Shown: positions 53,182 to 61,174 of the stretch, piece by piece
Position numbering within the stretch: the first letter of the stretch is position 1
How the letters are laid out: every line of letters begins with the position of its first letter
Assembly: GCF_025642155.1 (NCBI RefSeq)
Contig: NZ_CP106798.1
Span: 7,068,001 to 7,132,000 of the forward strand
Direction of reading: 5' to 3'
From: Streptomyces sp. HUAS 15-9
GTDB taxonomy: Bacteria > Actinomycetota > Actinomycetes > Streptomycetales > Streptomycetaceae
Length of the DNA stretch: 64,000 nucleotides
The notes under the pieces: model-generated
What the model was told of the DNA's origin: nothing
Seen by the model: the letters and a program-made list of their open reading frames with translations, nothing else
The model's database searches: none
Translations under genes and position numbers: made by a program

Positions 53182-53360
53182 GGCACGACTCTCGCCCCGC
53201 GGTCTCCCCCCACGCATCGGCCGCGGGGCGAGTCCCGTCCCGCCGGAAGTCGGTCCTCGCACCGGGCTGGATCACCGAAGGTCCACGGCGCCTCGACTTT
53301 GGTCGGCGATCCTGCGCACGGGCAGACCGCGCGGGCTCGCGCTGCGTAGATTTGTCGACC

Positions 53361-54617
53361 GTGAGTGGTGACGAACAGGCGCAGGCGCCGCAGGTGTTCG
53401 TGGGACGCCGTTGGCTGTTCCCGTCCGCCGTGGTGCACGAACTCGACCCGGACGCCGGACTCGACGGGCGGCCGCCGCGGCGCACCGCGCGCGACTGGGT
53501 CGTCGACTTCTCCTGCTTCCTGCTGGCCGTCGCCCTCGGCCTGGCCGCCGCGGACACCCTGCATCACGACCCCCACACGCCCCATGCGCTGGCCGTCGTG
53601 GACCAGTTGCTCGGCGTGCTCGCCTGCGCCGCGGTCTGGCTGCGCCGCCGGTGGCCGGTCGGGCTCGCCGTCGCCATGATCCCCGTCGGCTTCCTCTCGA
53701 ACACCTCGGGCGGCGCCGCTCTGGTCACCCTGTTCACGCTCGCCGTGCACCGCCCCTTCCGGTACGTGGCCTGGGTCGGCGGGATCGGCCTCGCGCTGAT
53801 GCCGGGCTTCTACTGGCTGCGCCCCGACCCCGACCTGCCCTACGCGGCCGGCGTCACGTTCACCACGCTGATGACCGTCTCGGTCATCAGCTGGGGCCTG
53901 TTCGTCCGCTCCAAGCGGCAGCTCGTGCTGAGCCTGCGCGACCGTGCCCGGCGCGCCGAGACGGAGGCGCGGCTGCGTGCCGAGCAGGCGCAGCGTCTCG
54001 CCCGGGAGGCCATCGCCCGGGAGATGCACGATGTGCTCGCCCACCGGCTCACCCTGCTGAGCGTGCATGCGGGAGCCCTGGAGTTCCGGCCGGACGCGCC
54101 CCGCGAGGAGATCGCCAGGGCCGCCGGTGTGATCCGGGAGAGCGCGCACGAGGCCCTGCAGGACCTGCGCGAGATCATCGGCGTGCTGCGGGCGGGCGAA
54201 TCCGACGACACCGGCCGCCCCCAGCCGACGCTCGCCGCGCTGGACGCCCTGGTCGCCGAGTCCCGCGAGGCCGGCATGAAGGTCAGCCTCGACAACCGCG
54301 TCACCGACCCGGCCGGCGTCCCCGCCTCCGTGGGCCGCACCGCGTACCGCATCGCCCAGGAGGCCCTGACCAACGCCCGCAAGCACGCCCCCGGCGCCGA
54401 GGTCACGGTGACCGTCACGGGCGCCCCCGGCGACGGTCTGGCCGTCTCGGTCCACAACCCCGCCCCCGAGTCGGTGCCCCGGCCCGTCCCCGGCTCCGGC
54501 CAGGGCCTCATCGGTCTGACCGAGCGCGCGACGCTGGCCGGGGGCCGACTGGAGCACGGACCCACGGCGGACGGCGGGTTCGAGGTAAGGGGCCGACTGC
54601 CGTGGGGCGGGGCGTGA
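53361..54617 (+). CDS. Membrane sensor histidine kinase (NarL/DesK type)
   Basis: A 418-residue kinase. About five membrane helices lie between residues 48 and 183, followed by a coiled-coil stretch (LSLRDRARRAETEARLRAEQ), the HisKA_3 box with His223 (AIAREMHDVLAHRLTLLSVH) and an HATPase (IAQEALTNARKHAPGAEV, GQGLIGLTERATLAGG). The GTG at 53361 has no Shine-Dalgarno sequence, and TAGATT (53347-53352) ends eight bases before it, so the mRNA may be leaderless. Its response regulator follows after a tandem-repeat gap. Signal unknown. Confidence 0.9.
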   Translation: MSGDEQAQAPQVFVGRRWLFPSAVVHELDPDAGLDGRPPRRTARDWVVDFSCFLLAVALGLAAADTLHHDPHTPHALAVVDQLLGVLACAAVWLRRRWPVGLAVAMIPVGFLSNTSGGAALVTLFTLAVHRPFRYVAWVGGIGLALMPGFYWLRPDPDLPYAAGVTFTTLMTVSVISWGLFVRSKRQLVLSLRDRARRAETEARLRAEQAQRLAREAIAREMHDVLAHRLTLLSVHAGALEFRPDAPREEIARAAGVIRESAHEALQDLREIIGVLRAGESDDTGRPQPTLAALDALVAESREAGMKVSLDNRVTDPAGVPASVGRTAYRIAQEALTNARKHAPGAEVTVTVTGAPGDGLAVSVHNPAPESVPRPVPGSGQGLIGLTERATLAGGRLEHGPTADGGFEVRGRLPWGGA

Positions 54618-54628
54618 CGCCGTGGGGC

Positions 54629-54691
54629 GTGATGCGCCGTCCCACAAGCGTGATCGGTGGTCCCGCAACCGTGATGCGCCGTCCCACAAGC
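54629..54691 (+). repeat. 21-bp tandem repeat, three copies, between kinase and response regulator
   Basis: Units start at 54629, 54650 and 54671. The first and third are identical (GTGATGCGCCGTCCCACAAG plus C); the middle one is diverged (GTGATCGGTGGTCCCGCAAC plus C), and a fourth start GTGATTACG follows. The period equals two helical turns. The array ends 17 bp before the response-regulator ATG. Confidence 0.8.
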
Positions 54692-54708
54692 GTGATTACG
54701 TAAGGCCC

Positions 54709-55404
54709 ATGACTGCGATCAGACTGCTCCTCGTCGACGACGATCCCCTCGTGCGGGCGGGCCTGTCCTTCATGCTGGGCGGGGCCGACGACATCGAGAT
54801 CGTCGGGGAGGCCGCCGACGGCAGCGAGGTCGAGGCCATCGTCGACCGCACCCTGCCGGACGTCGTCCTGATGGACATCCGTATGCCGTCGGTGGACGGG
54901 CTCACGGCCACCGAGCGGCTGCGCGGCCGCGAGGACGCCCCTCAGGTCGTCGTCCTCACCACCTTCCATGCCGACGAACAGGTGCTGCGCGCCCTGCGCG
55001 CGGGTGCGGCCGGATTCGTCCTGAAGGACACCCCGCCCGCCGAGATCGTCGAGGCGGTGCGGAGGGTCGCGGCCGGTGATCCCGTCCTGTCGCCCACCGT
55101 CACCCGCCAGCTGATGGAGCACGCGGCCGGCACCCCCGCCGACACCCGGCGCTCCCGCGCGCGGGAGCGGCTCGCCGGCCTCAACGACCGCGAACGGGAG
55201 GTCGCCGTCGCGGTCGGCCGCGGGCTCGCCAACGCCCAGATCGCCGCCGGGCTGTTCATGAGCGTCGCCACCGTCAAGACGTACGTGTCCCGCATCCTGG
55301 CCAAGCTCGGCCTCAACAACCGCGTGCAGATCGCCCTGTTGACCTACGACGCGGGGCTGCTGGAAGAGGGAGAGGAAGGAAACAACGAGCACCCGGTGCG
55401 CTAG
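54709..55404 (+). CDS. NarL/LuxR-family response regulator
   Basis: A 231-residue protein. Receiver: acidic residues in LLLVDDDPLVRAG, phospho-acceptor Asp56 (VVLMDIRMPSVDG), Lys in GFVLKDTPP. LuxR HTH near the C-terminus: GLANAQIAAGLFMSVATVKT, RILAKLGLNNRVQIA. Partner of the upstream membrane kinase; the start has AAGG seven bases upstream. Target genes are not evident from the neighbours. Confidence 0.93.
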   Translation: MTAIRLLLVDDDPLVRAGLSFMLGGADDIEIVGEAADGSEVEAIVDRTLPDVVLMDIRMPSVDGLTATERLRGREDAPQVVVLTTFHADEQVLRALRAGAAGFVLKDTPPAEIVEAVRRVAAGDPVLSPTVTRQLMEHAAGTPADTRRSRARERLAGLNDREREVAVAVGRGLANAQIAAGLFMSVATVKTYVSRILAKLGLNNRVQIALLTYDAGLLEEGEEGNNEHPVR

Positions 55405-55544
55405 TCGGGCCGGCCGTGCGTTGTCTGTGCACTGGGACCGGTCCGGAGGACTTCGGGGGTTGTCCGAGATGGATTGGGGTTTGGGGTTTTGGGAGACCAT
55501 GGGCCAATTGAATCCTCCCCTCCCTGGCGGAGGGGATTCCTGGC

Positions 55545-56769
55545 TCAGACTGCCTCCGGGAGCGGTGCTCCCGCAGGTCTTGCGCCCCCGACACCAGCCG
55601 GGTTGAGACCAGCCCGGACCAGCATCACGCGTGCGGAGTTCTTGTCCCTGGGAGAGACGGCTCCGCACGCGGTGCAGGTGTAGGTACGTTCCGAAAGAGG
55701 AAGTGCGTGCTTGGTTCTCGCTCCGCACGATGCGCAGTCCATGGTGGTGTGCGCGGGGTGCACGAGGCGGATGTCCCGCCCGTGCTTGCGGCCCATCTCG
55801 ACCAGGGCCTGTTTGGCGGCGCCGATCGCCGCGTCTGCGGCCTTGCGGGCCATGATGGTACGGCTCAGGAACTTCGGCCGGAAGTCCTCGACCGCGATGG
55901 CGTCGTGGTTCCGGACGACGCGCTTGGCCCACTTGCGGGCGGTGTCCTGCCGCTGACGCGCGATCTTCTCGTGGGTCTTCGCGCGCCACTTCTTCGCCTC
56001 GCGGTAGCCCTTCGATCCGGCCTGGCCCTTCTTCGGCTTGCGGTGCGCCATCATCCGGTTGTACCGGGTCAGCTTCGCCTGAGCCTTGCGCCCGTGCTGC
56101 GGGTGGGGAGGTCGTGCGGGTCGGATGTGGTGGTGGCGGTCTCCTTGACGCCCCAGTCCACACCGAGGACGGCGCCCGTCTGCGGCAGTGGCTGTGTCTC
56201 GGTGGCGACGACGAACGACGCGTGCCAGTGCCCGACCGTGTCGCGGTACACGCGCACGCTGGAGGGCGTGGCGGGCAGTTCGCGGGACCACACCACCGTC
56301 AGGCTGATGCCGCCCGCGAGGTGCAGGCGGCCGTCCTTCAGCCGGAACCGCGCTGCGTGTAGTTCAGCGTAGGCAGCGCCTCACGCTTCTTCTTCGGCCG
56401 GGGCATGCCCGCGCGTTGCCGCATCGGCAGACACCTGTCGATGTCCTTCAGCGCCTTGGACCGGGACTTGGCGAAGTCGCGGATGATCTGCTGCTGCGGA
56501 ACTGATGCGCCCTCGCACAGCCACCGCGTCCTAGCGCGGGCTTCGGTCAGCATCTTGTCGAGCTGGGCCGGGCCGCACGTCAGCTTGTCGTCGGGGTGCG
56601 CCCGGTTGTGGGCGTGTACCTGCCGGGACTTGGCGACGCATTCGTTCCAGATCCACCGGCATCGGTCCCACTCGGCGAGCAGGGCGACGCGGGCGGTCGA
56701 CGGCACGCGAAGCCGGTAGGTGTACCGGGCGTGCCCGGTATCCCCGGAGTGCTTCTTTGGTGTCGTCAT
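55545..56769 (-). pseudogene. TnpB (IS605 OrfB) nuclease gene with two frameshifts
   Basis: The N-terminal part (from the ATG at 56769: ARYTYRLRVPSTARVALLAE, CRWIWNECVAKS) ends early at 56338. The reading continues in two other frames: first LAGGISLTVVWSRELPATPS to LGVDWGVKETATTT, then HPQHGRKAQAKLTRYNRMMA to the end. Two single-base losses, near 56350 and 56110, explain this. The RuvC-like acidic residues survive (Asp in GVDWG, Glu in IAVEDF, Asp in RDKNSAR), as does the CASCG...CTACG zinc finger. As written, no full nuclease can be made. Confidence 0.85.
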
Positions 56770-56942
56770 GGCACGATTTTAGCCGGGAAGACCAGAAGCG
56801 GATCTCTCTCCGCCTGCCAACGGACCTGCATGCACGCCTGGTTGAGAGAGCGCGTGCCGACCGGCGGTCCCTCAACTCCGAGATCGTCCACCTGCTCGAG
56901 GTCGCGCTCAGCCCGGACGGTGGAGACGACCAATCGCCCTGA
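56757..56942 (+). CDS. Arc/MetJ-type ribbon-helix-helix protein inside the element
   Basis: A 61-residue protein from a TTG (56757; GTG at 56760 possible). KRISLRLPTDLHARLVERAR and RRSLNSEIVHLLEVAL form a complete ribbon-helix-helix, a DNA-binding dimer fold. The start overlaps the divergent tnpB start by 13 bp, so the two genes share one control region. It could repress the element, or act as a passenger. The ribosome site is poor and the N-terminus uncertain. Confidence 0.65.
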   Translation: MVSSWHDFSREDQKRISLRLPTDLHARLVERARADRRSLNSEIVHLLEVALSPDGGDDQSP

Positions 56943-57027
56943 CGGCGACTGCTCCATCCCGTGCCCCGCTACGCGGGAAGCGGGGTTCCTCCCCGCCCTG
57001 AAGGACGGGGCATCCTCCGGTTACTCG

Positions 57028-57301
57028 GTGATTGACCTGGGTGACTTCGGGGACGGGTTCCGCAGGGACCCGCATCCGGTCTACGCGCGCCTGCGGGAAC
57101 TACAGCCCGTGCACCGCGTCCGGCTCCCGACCAGCACCACGAGACCTGGATCGTCGTGGGGTACGAGGAGGCGCGTGGGGCCTCGCCGACCCCCGGCTGT
57201 CCGAGGGCAGCAGGATCGGGGTGACCCGGGACGGCCCGCCCGGTGACTGGCTGCCGGGGATGCTGATGCGTGGGGTGCGGAGTCTGCCGGTGCGCTGGTA
57301 G
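57028..57301 (+). pseudogene. Cytochrome P450 N-terminal fragment, frameshifted and truncated
   Basis: From a GTG at 57028: IDLGDFGDGFRRDPHPVYAR then LRELQPVHRVRLP matches the N-terminus of Streptomyces P450s. In the next frame ETWIVVGYEEARGA continues it, and in the third ADPRLSEGSRIGV and GMLMRGVRSLPVRW follow. At least two frameshifts are present, and nothing corresponding to the I helix or haem Cys loop exists. The fragment begins right after the insertion element's end. Confidence 0.75.
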
Positions 57302-57343
57302 CGGCTGCGGACCTGCGGGGCGGTCGTTCCCGTCGTACGGCTC

Positions 57344-58366
57344 TCAGCCGAGCGCGGACGCGGCGCCGCCGGGGATCTCCATCAGGCGTACGGGTCTTCG
57401 CTCGCGGCGGGACCGCTCGCAGGCCTCGGCGACCCGCAGGGCCTGGAGGACCTCCCGTCCGTCGCAGGGGTTGGCCCGGGCGCCGTGCAGCACGTCCACG
57501 AAGGCGCACAGTTCTGCCTCGTACGCGGGGCCGAAGCGCTCCAGGAACCCCGTCCACGGCTTGTCCGCGGCGGGTGGTCCGGTCGGCTCGGTCGAGGCGA
57601 CCGGCGTACGGTCGTCCAGGCCCACCACGACGGTGTCCCGCTCCCCGGCGAGTTCCATGCGGACGTCGTAGCCCGCCCCGTTCAGCCGGGTCGCCGTCGC
57701 CGTGGCCAGGGTGCCGTCGTCCAGGGTGAGGACGGCCGCGCCCGTGTCGACGTCCCCCGCCTCGCGGAACATCGCGGGCCCGGCGTCCGACCCGGTCGCG
57801 TACACGTCGACGATCTCGCGCCCCGTCACCCAGCGCACCACGTCGAAGTCGTGGATCAGGGTGTCCCGGAACAGCCCGCCGGACAGCGGTAGCCACTCGA
57901 CCGGGGGAGGGGACTGGTCGCAGGTCATCGCCCGGACCGTATGCAGCCGCCCGAGCCGCCCCGAGCGCACCGCTTCTCGCGCGCCCATGTAACCCGCGTC
58001 GAAGCGCCGTTGGAACCCCATCTGCAGAACCGTCCCGGCCGCGTCGACCTCGCCGAGTGCCTGCAGCGTGCCCGGCAGGTCGAGGGCGATGGGCTTCTCG
58101 CAGAAGACCGGGAGACCGGAGCGTGCCGCCCGGCCGATCAGCTCGGCGTGCGCCGAGGTCGCCGTGGTGATCACCACCGCGTCCACGCCCCACTTGAAGA
58201 TCTCGTCCACACCCGGCGCGGCCGTCTCTCCCAGACGGTGCGCCAGGGCCTGGGCCCGCGCCGGATCCCGGTCCGTGAGGATCAGTGATCCGACATCGCG
58301 ATGGCGGCTGAGCGTGTTCGCATGAATGGCTCCGATGCGGCCCGTGCCGATGACCCCGATGCGCAT
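57344..58366 (-). CDS. Gfo/Idh/MocA-family (inositol dehydrogenase-like) oxidoreductase
   Basis: A 340-residue NAD(P)-dependent dehydrogenase; ATG at 58366. The cofactor motif GTGRIG is at residues 7-12; the catalytic Lys lies in VFCEKPIALD, and LIHDFDVVRWVTG holds the His/Asp pair. The sequence is closest in style to myo-inositol 2-dehydrogenases and related sugar dehydrogenases. It is divergent from a GntR regulator, with a TGTCCGGACA palindrome upstream of its own TTGACA -35 (58402-58397). No Shine-Dalgarno sequence is present; the mRNA may be leaderless. Confidence 0.88.
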   Translation of the reverse strand: MRIGVIGTGRIGAIHANTLSRHRDVGSLILTDRDPARAQALAHRLGETAAPGVDEIFKWGVDAVVITTATSAHAELIGRAARSGLPVFCEKPIALDLPGTLQALGEVDAAGTVLQMGFQRRFDAGYMGAREAVRSGRLGRLHTVRAMTCDQSPPPVEWLPLSGGLFRDTLIHDFDVVRWVTGREIVDVYATGSDAGPAMFREAGDVDTGAAVLTLDDGTLATATATRLNGAGYDVRMELAGERDTVVVGLDDRTPVASTEPTGPPAADKPWTGFLERFGPAYEAELCAFVDVLHGARANPCDGREVLQALRVAEACERSRRERRPVRLMEIPGGAASALG

Positions 58367-58408
58367 GGAAACAAAGTGAGGGGCGACCCGCCGCGCTGTC
58401 AATGCGTA

Positions 58409-58418
58409 TGTCCGGACA
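58409..58418. promoter_or_regulatory. TGTCCGGACA palindrome, copy 1
   Basis: The 13-bp context ATGTCCGGACAAT is shared exactly with a second copy at 59267. This one lies between the divergent Gfo/Idh and GntR starts, just upstream of both candidate promoters. GT-C2G2-AC symmetry fits GntR-family operators. Confidence 0.7.
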
Positions 58419-58468
58419 ATCAAACTACACAACTTCCCGTCAACCATTCACAGAGCTACGCTCGGCCC

Positions 58469-59233
58469 GTGCCGAAACCAGAAGTGGACCCGACCGTGTC
58501 GCTCGCCCTCACCGTGGACCGGAGCTCGCCGGTGCCCCTGTACTTCCAGCTGTCCCAGCAGCTGGAGGCCGCGATCGAGCACGGAGACCTCACTCCCGGC
58601 AGCCTCCTGGGCAACGAGATCGAGCTCGCTGCACGGCTCGGCCTGTCCCGGCCCACGGTCCGCCAGGCCATCCAGTCCCTCGTCGACAAGGGACTCCTCG
58701 TGCGCCGTCGCGGCGTCGGCACCCAGGTCGTGCACAGCCAGGTCAAGCGGCCGCTGGAGCTCAGCAGCCTCTACGACGACCTGGAGGCGGCCGGTCAGCG
58801 CCCCGCGACCAAGGTCCTGGTCAACACCGTCGTCCCGGCCTCCGCCGAGGTCGCGGCCGCGCTCGGGGTCGCCGAGGGCAGCGACGTGCACCGCATCGAG
58901 CGGCTGCGGCTGGCCCACGGGGAGCCGATGGCGTACCTGATCAACCATCTGCCGCCCGGGCTGCTCGACCTGGACACCGCGCAGCTGGAGGCCACCGGCC
59001 TGTACCGGCTGATGCGCTCCGTCGGCATCACCCTGCACAGCGCCCGGCAGTCCATCGGCGCCCGCGGCGCCACGGCCCCCGAGGCCGAGCGGCTCGCCGA
59101 GGAGGAGGGCGCCCCGCTGCTCACCATGCGGCGCACCACCTTCGACGACACGGGCCGCGCGGTCGAGTTCGGCGACCACACCTACCGCCCCTCGCGCTAC
59201 TCCTTCGAGTTCCAGCTGCTCGTACGGTCCTGA
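58469..59233 (+). CDS. GntR/HutC-family transcriptional regulator
   Basis: A 254-residue regulator with a GTG start at 58469 and no Shine-Dalgarno sequence; TACGCT (58457-58462) ends six bases upstream, so a leaderless mRNA is likely. N-terminal winged helix: VPLYFQLSQQLEAAIEHGDL, LGNEIELAARLGLSRPTVRQ, SLVDKGLLVRRRGVGTQV. The C-terminal UTRA-type effector domain: SDVHRIERLRLAHGEPMAYL, then YSFEFQLLVRS. It probably binds the TGTCCGGACA copies on either side of its gene and answers to a sugar or sugar acid. Confidence 0.9.
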   Translation: MPKPEVDPTVSLALTVDRSSPVPLYFQLSQQLEAAIEHGDLTPGSLLGNEIELAARLGLSRPTVRQAIQSLVDKGLLVRRRGVGTQVVHSQVKRPLELSSLYDDLEAAGQRPATKVLVNTVVPASAEVAAALGVAEGSDVHRIERLRLAHGEPMAYLINHLPPGLLDLDTAQLEATGLYRLMRSVGITLHSARQSIGARGATAPEAERLAEEEGAPLLTMRRTTFDDTGRAVEFGDHTYRPSRYSFEFQLLVRS

Positions 59234-59266
59234 CCGCCGCCCGGCCGATGACGGCATTCGTCGCAA

Positions 59267-59276
59267 TGTCCGGACA
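59267..59276. promoter_or_regulatory. TGTCCGGACA palindrome, copy 2
   Basis: Identical 13-bp context to copy 1 (ATGTCCGGACAAT). It lies 34 bp after the GntR stop and about 80 bp before the ROK kinase start, which puts that kinase under the same regulator. Confidence 0.7.
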
Positions 59277-59353
59277 ATGCGACGCATGCGGCCTCGCGGG
59301 CCGTCGCTCCCCCGTACGGCACTCGGGGCGACGGTGAGGCAGAATCGGCCCCG

Positions 59354-60499
59354 ATGAGCACCTACCGCGACCTCACCGCCCCCATCGGCTCCCGCCGGGC
59401 CCCGGTGCTGCGCACCGTGGGCACCCGGGAACGCCGCTCTCACCTGACCGCGCCCCGGGTCCCCACCGTGGGGATCGACATCGGCGGCACAAAGGTCATG
59501 GCGGGCGTTGTGGACGCCGACGGCAACATCCTGGAGAAGGTCCGCACCGAGACCCCGGACAAGTCGAAGAGTCCCAAGGTCGTCGAGGACACCATCGTCG
59601 AACTGGTCCTGGACCTCTCCGACCGGCACGACGTGCACGCCGTCGGCATCGGCGCGGCCGGCTGGGTCGACGCCGACCGCAACCGCGTGCTCTTCGCGCC
59701 CCACCTGTCGTGGCGCAACGAACCGCTGCGCGACCGTATCTCCGGGCGCCTGTCGGTGCCCGTCCTCGTGGACAACGACGCCAACACGGCCGCCTGGGCG
59801 GAGTGGCGGTTCGGCGCGGGGCGCGGCGAGGACCACCTGGTCATGATCACGCTGGGCACCGGCATCGGCGGCGCGATCCTGGAGGACGGCCAGGTCAAGC
59901 GCGGCAAGTACGGCGTCGCGGGTGAATTCGGTCATATGCAGGTCGTGCCCGGCGGCCACCGCTGCCCGTGCGGCAACCGCGGCTGCTGGGAGCAGTACAG
60001 CTCCGGCAACGCCCTGGTCCGCGAGGCCAAGGAGCTGGCCGCCGCCGACTCGCCGGTGGCCTACGGGATCATCGAGCACGTCAAGGGCAACATCGCCGAC
60101 ATCACCGGCCCGATGATCACCGAGCTGGCCCGCGAGGGCGACGCCATGTGCATCGAGCTGCTCCAGGACATCGGCCAGTGGCTCGGCGTCGGCATCGCCA
60201 ACCTCGCGGCCGCCCTCGACCCGTCCTGCTTCGTCATCGGCGGCGGCGTCAGCGCGGCCGACGACCTGCTGATCGGCCCCGCGCGGGACGCCTTCAAACG
60301 CCACCTCACCGGCCGCGGCTACCGCCCCGAGGCCCGGATCACCCGCGCCCAGCTCGGCCCCGAGGCCGGCATGGTCGGCGCCGCCGACCTCGCCCGCCTG
60401 GTCGCCCGCCGGTTCCGGCGCGCCAAGCGGCGCCGGGTGGAGCGCTACGAACGCTACGAGCGGTACGTGGCGGCCCGCCGTACCCAGGACACCGCATGA
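59354..60499 (+). CDS. ROK-family sugar kinase (glucokinase-like)
   Basis: A 381-residue kinase with a 38-residue basic N-terminal extension. The phosphate loop DIGGTK is at residues 42-47, DND (catalytic Asp) at 140-142, LGTGIGGAI at about 167-175, and the zinc site CPCGNRGCWEQY around residues 204-215 after GEFGHMQVVPGGHRC. It phosphorylates a hexose such as glucose or an N-acyl hexosamine; no HTH is present, so it is an enzyme rather than a ROK repressor. Its stop overlaps the next ATG. Confidence 0.92.
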   Translation: MSTYRDLTAPIGSRRAPVLRTVGTRERRSHLTAPRVPTVGIDIGGTKVMAGVVDADGNILEKVRTETPDKSKSPKVVEDTIVELVLDLSDRHDVHAVGIGAAGWVDADRNRVLFAPHLSWRNEPLRDRISGRLSVPVLVDNDANTAAWAEWRFGAGRGEDHLVMITLGTGIGGAILEDGQVKRGKYGVAGEFGHMQVVPGGHRCPCGNRGCWEQYSSGNALVREAKELAAADSPVAYGIIEHVKGNIADITGPMITELAREGDAMCIELLQDIGQWLGVGIANLAAALDPSCFVIGGGVSAADDLLIGPARDAFKRHLTGRGYRPEARITRAQLGPEAGMVGAADLARLVARRFRRAKRRRVERYERYERYVAARRTQDTA

Positions 60500-61077
60500 C
60501 CGCCTCCCTGCCCCGCCAGGCCACGCCGCCGGACGAACCGCGCCGCCCGCCCGAGGACCCGCGCCACAAGGCCAGGCGCCGGGCACTCACCCTGCTGATC
60601 ATCGTGCTGCTCATCGGGGTCCCGGCGGGCTACCTGGTGATCTCCGCCAACCAGAGCCGCAACAGCGGCAAGGACAAGGAACAGAAGTACTCGGCGACCG
60701 GCCTCACCGCGGGCTGGCCGTCGAAGGTGCAGCGCCGGCTGTACCAGGTGCCGATCCCGCATCCCGCCGACCAGCTCGCCTACTACGAGACGAACAACTG
60801 GAAGACCAGCCGTCTCTACGTCCAGTTCCGCACCAACAGCGCCGGACTGGACAGCTTCCTTCAGGGCATGCGCGTCGACCGGAACGACCTGAAGAAGGAC
60901 GACATCGCCATCGGCGCCCGCGACCAGAAGATCACCGGCTGGAACTTCACCGGCCCCGGCCCGTGGTGGGGCATGGCCCACAAGCAGAAGAACCCGGCGC
61001 CGACCCAGGACGTGGTCGTGAACCTGGCCGATCCGAACTTCCCGATGGTGTACGTCGTCTCGCGCACGGTGCCCTGA
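60496..61077 (+). CDS. Single-pass membrane protein of unknown function
   Basis: A 193-residue protein coupled by ATGA to the ROK kinase gene. A basic, Pro-rich N-terminus is followed by one membrane helix (LTLLIIVLLIGVPAGYLVIS, about residues 31-50) and an extracytoplasmic domain with aromatic-rich segments (QLAYYETNNWKTSRLYVQF, TGWNFTGPGPWWGMAH). Family not recognised. The coupling suggests a link to sugar uptake or use, but nothing in the sequence proves it. Confidence 0.7.
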   Translation: MTASLPRQATPPDEPRRPPEDPRHKARRRALTLLIIVLLIGVPAGYLVISANQSRNSGKDKEQKYSATGLTAGWPSKVQRRLYQVPIPHPADQLAYYETNNWKTSRLYVQFRTNSAGLDSFLQGMRVDRNDLKKDDIAIGARDQKITGWNFTGPGPWWGMAHKQKNPAPTQDVVVNLADPNFPMVYVVSRTVP

Positions 61078-61174
61078 CGGGTGGGCCCCGGCGCCCGCCG
61101 GGGCCGATTGTCAGTCCCCGCCCGTACAGTCGAAGACGTCTGATCCGACACAGGGGTGGGAGGTGGCAGGACGT

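Larger units (their letters stand above)
55508..57021 (-). mobile_element. IS200/IS605-like element relic (TnpB only, no TnpA)
   Basis: Similar hairpins bound a decayed TnpB gene and a divergent ribbon-helix-helix gene. Read on the minus strand, the downstream end has CCCCTCCGCCAGGGAGGGGA, then GGATTCAA (TCAA complement at 55508-55511). The upstream end (57010-56991) has CCCCGTCCTTCAGGGCGGGG followed by AGGAA. IS605-type elements carry such subterminal hairpins at both ends, and TCAA is a known right-end cleavage tetranucleotide in some. No Y1 transposase is present, so the element depends on one elsewhere. Exact ends are inferred. Confidence 0.65.
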
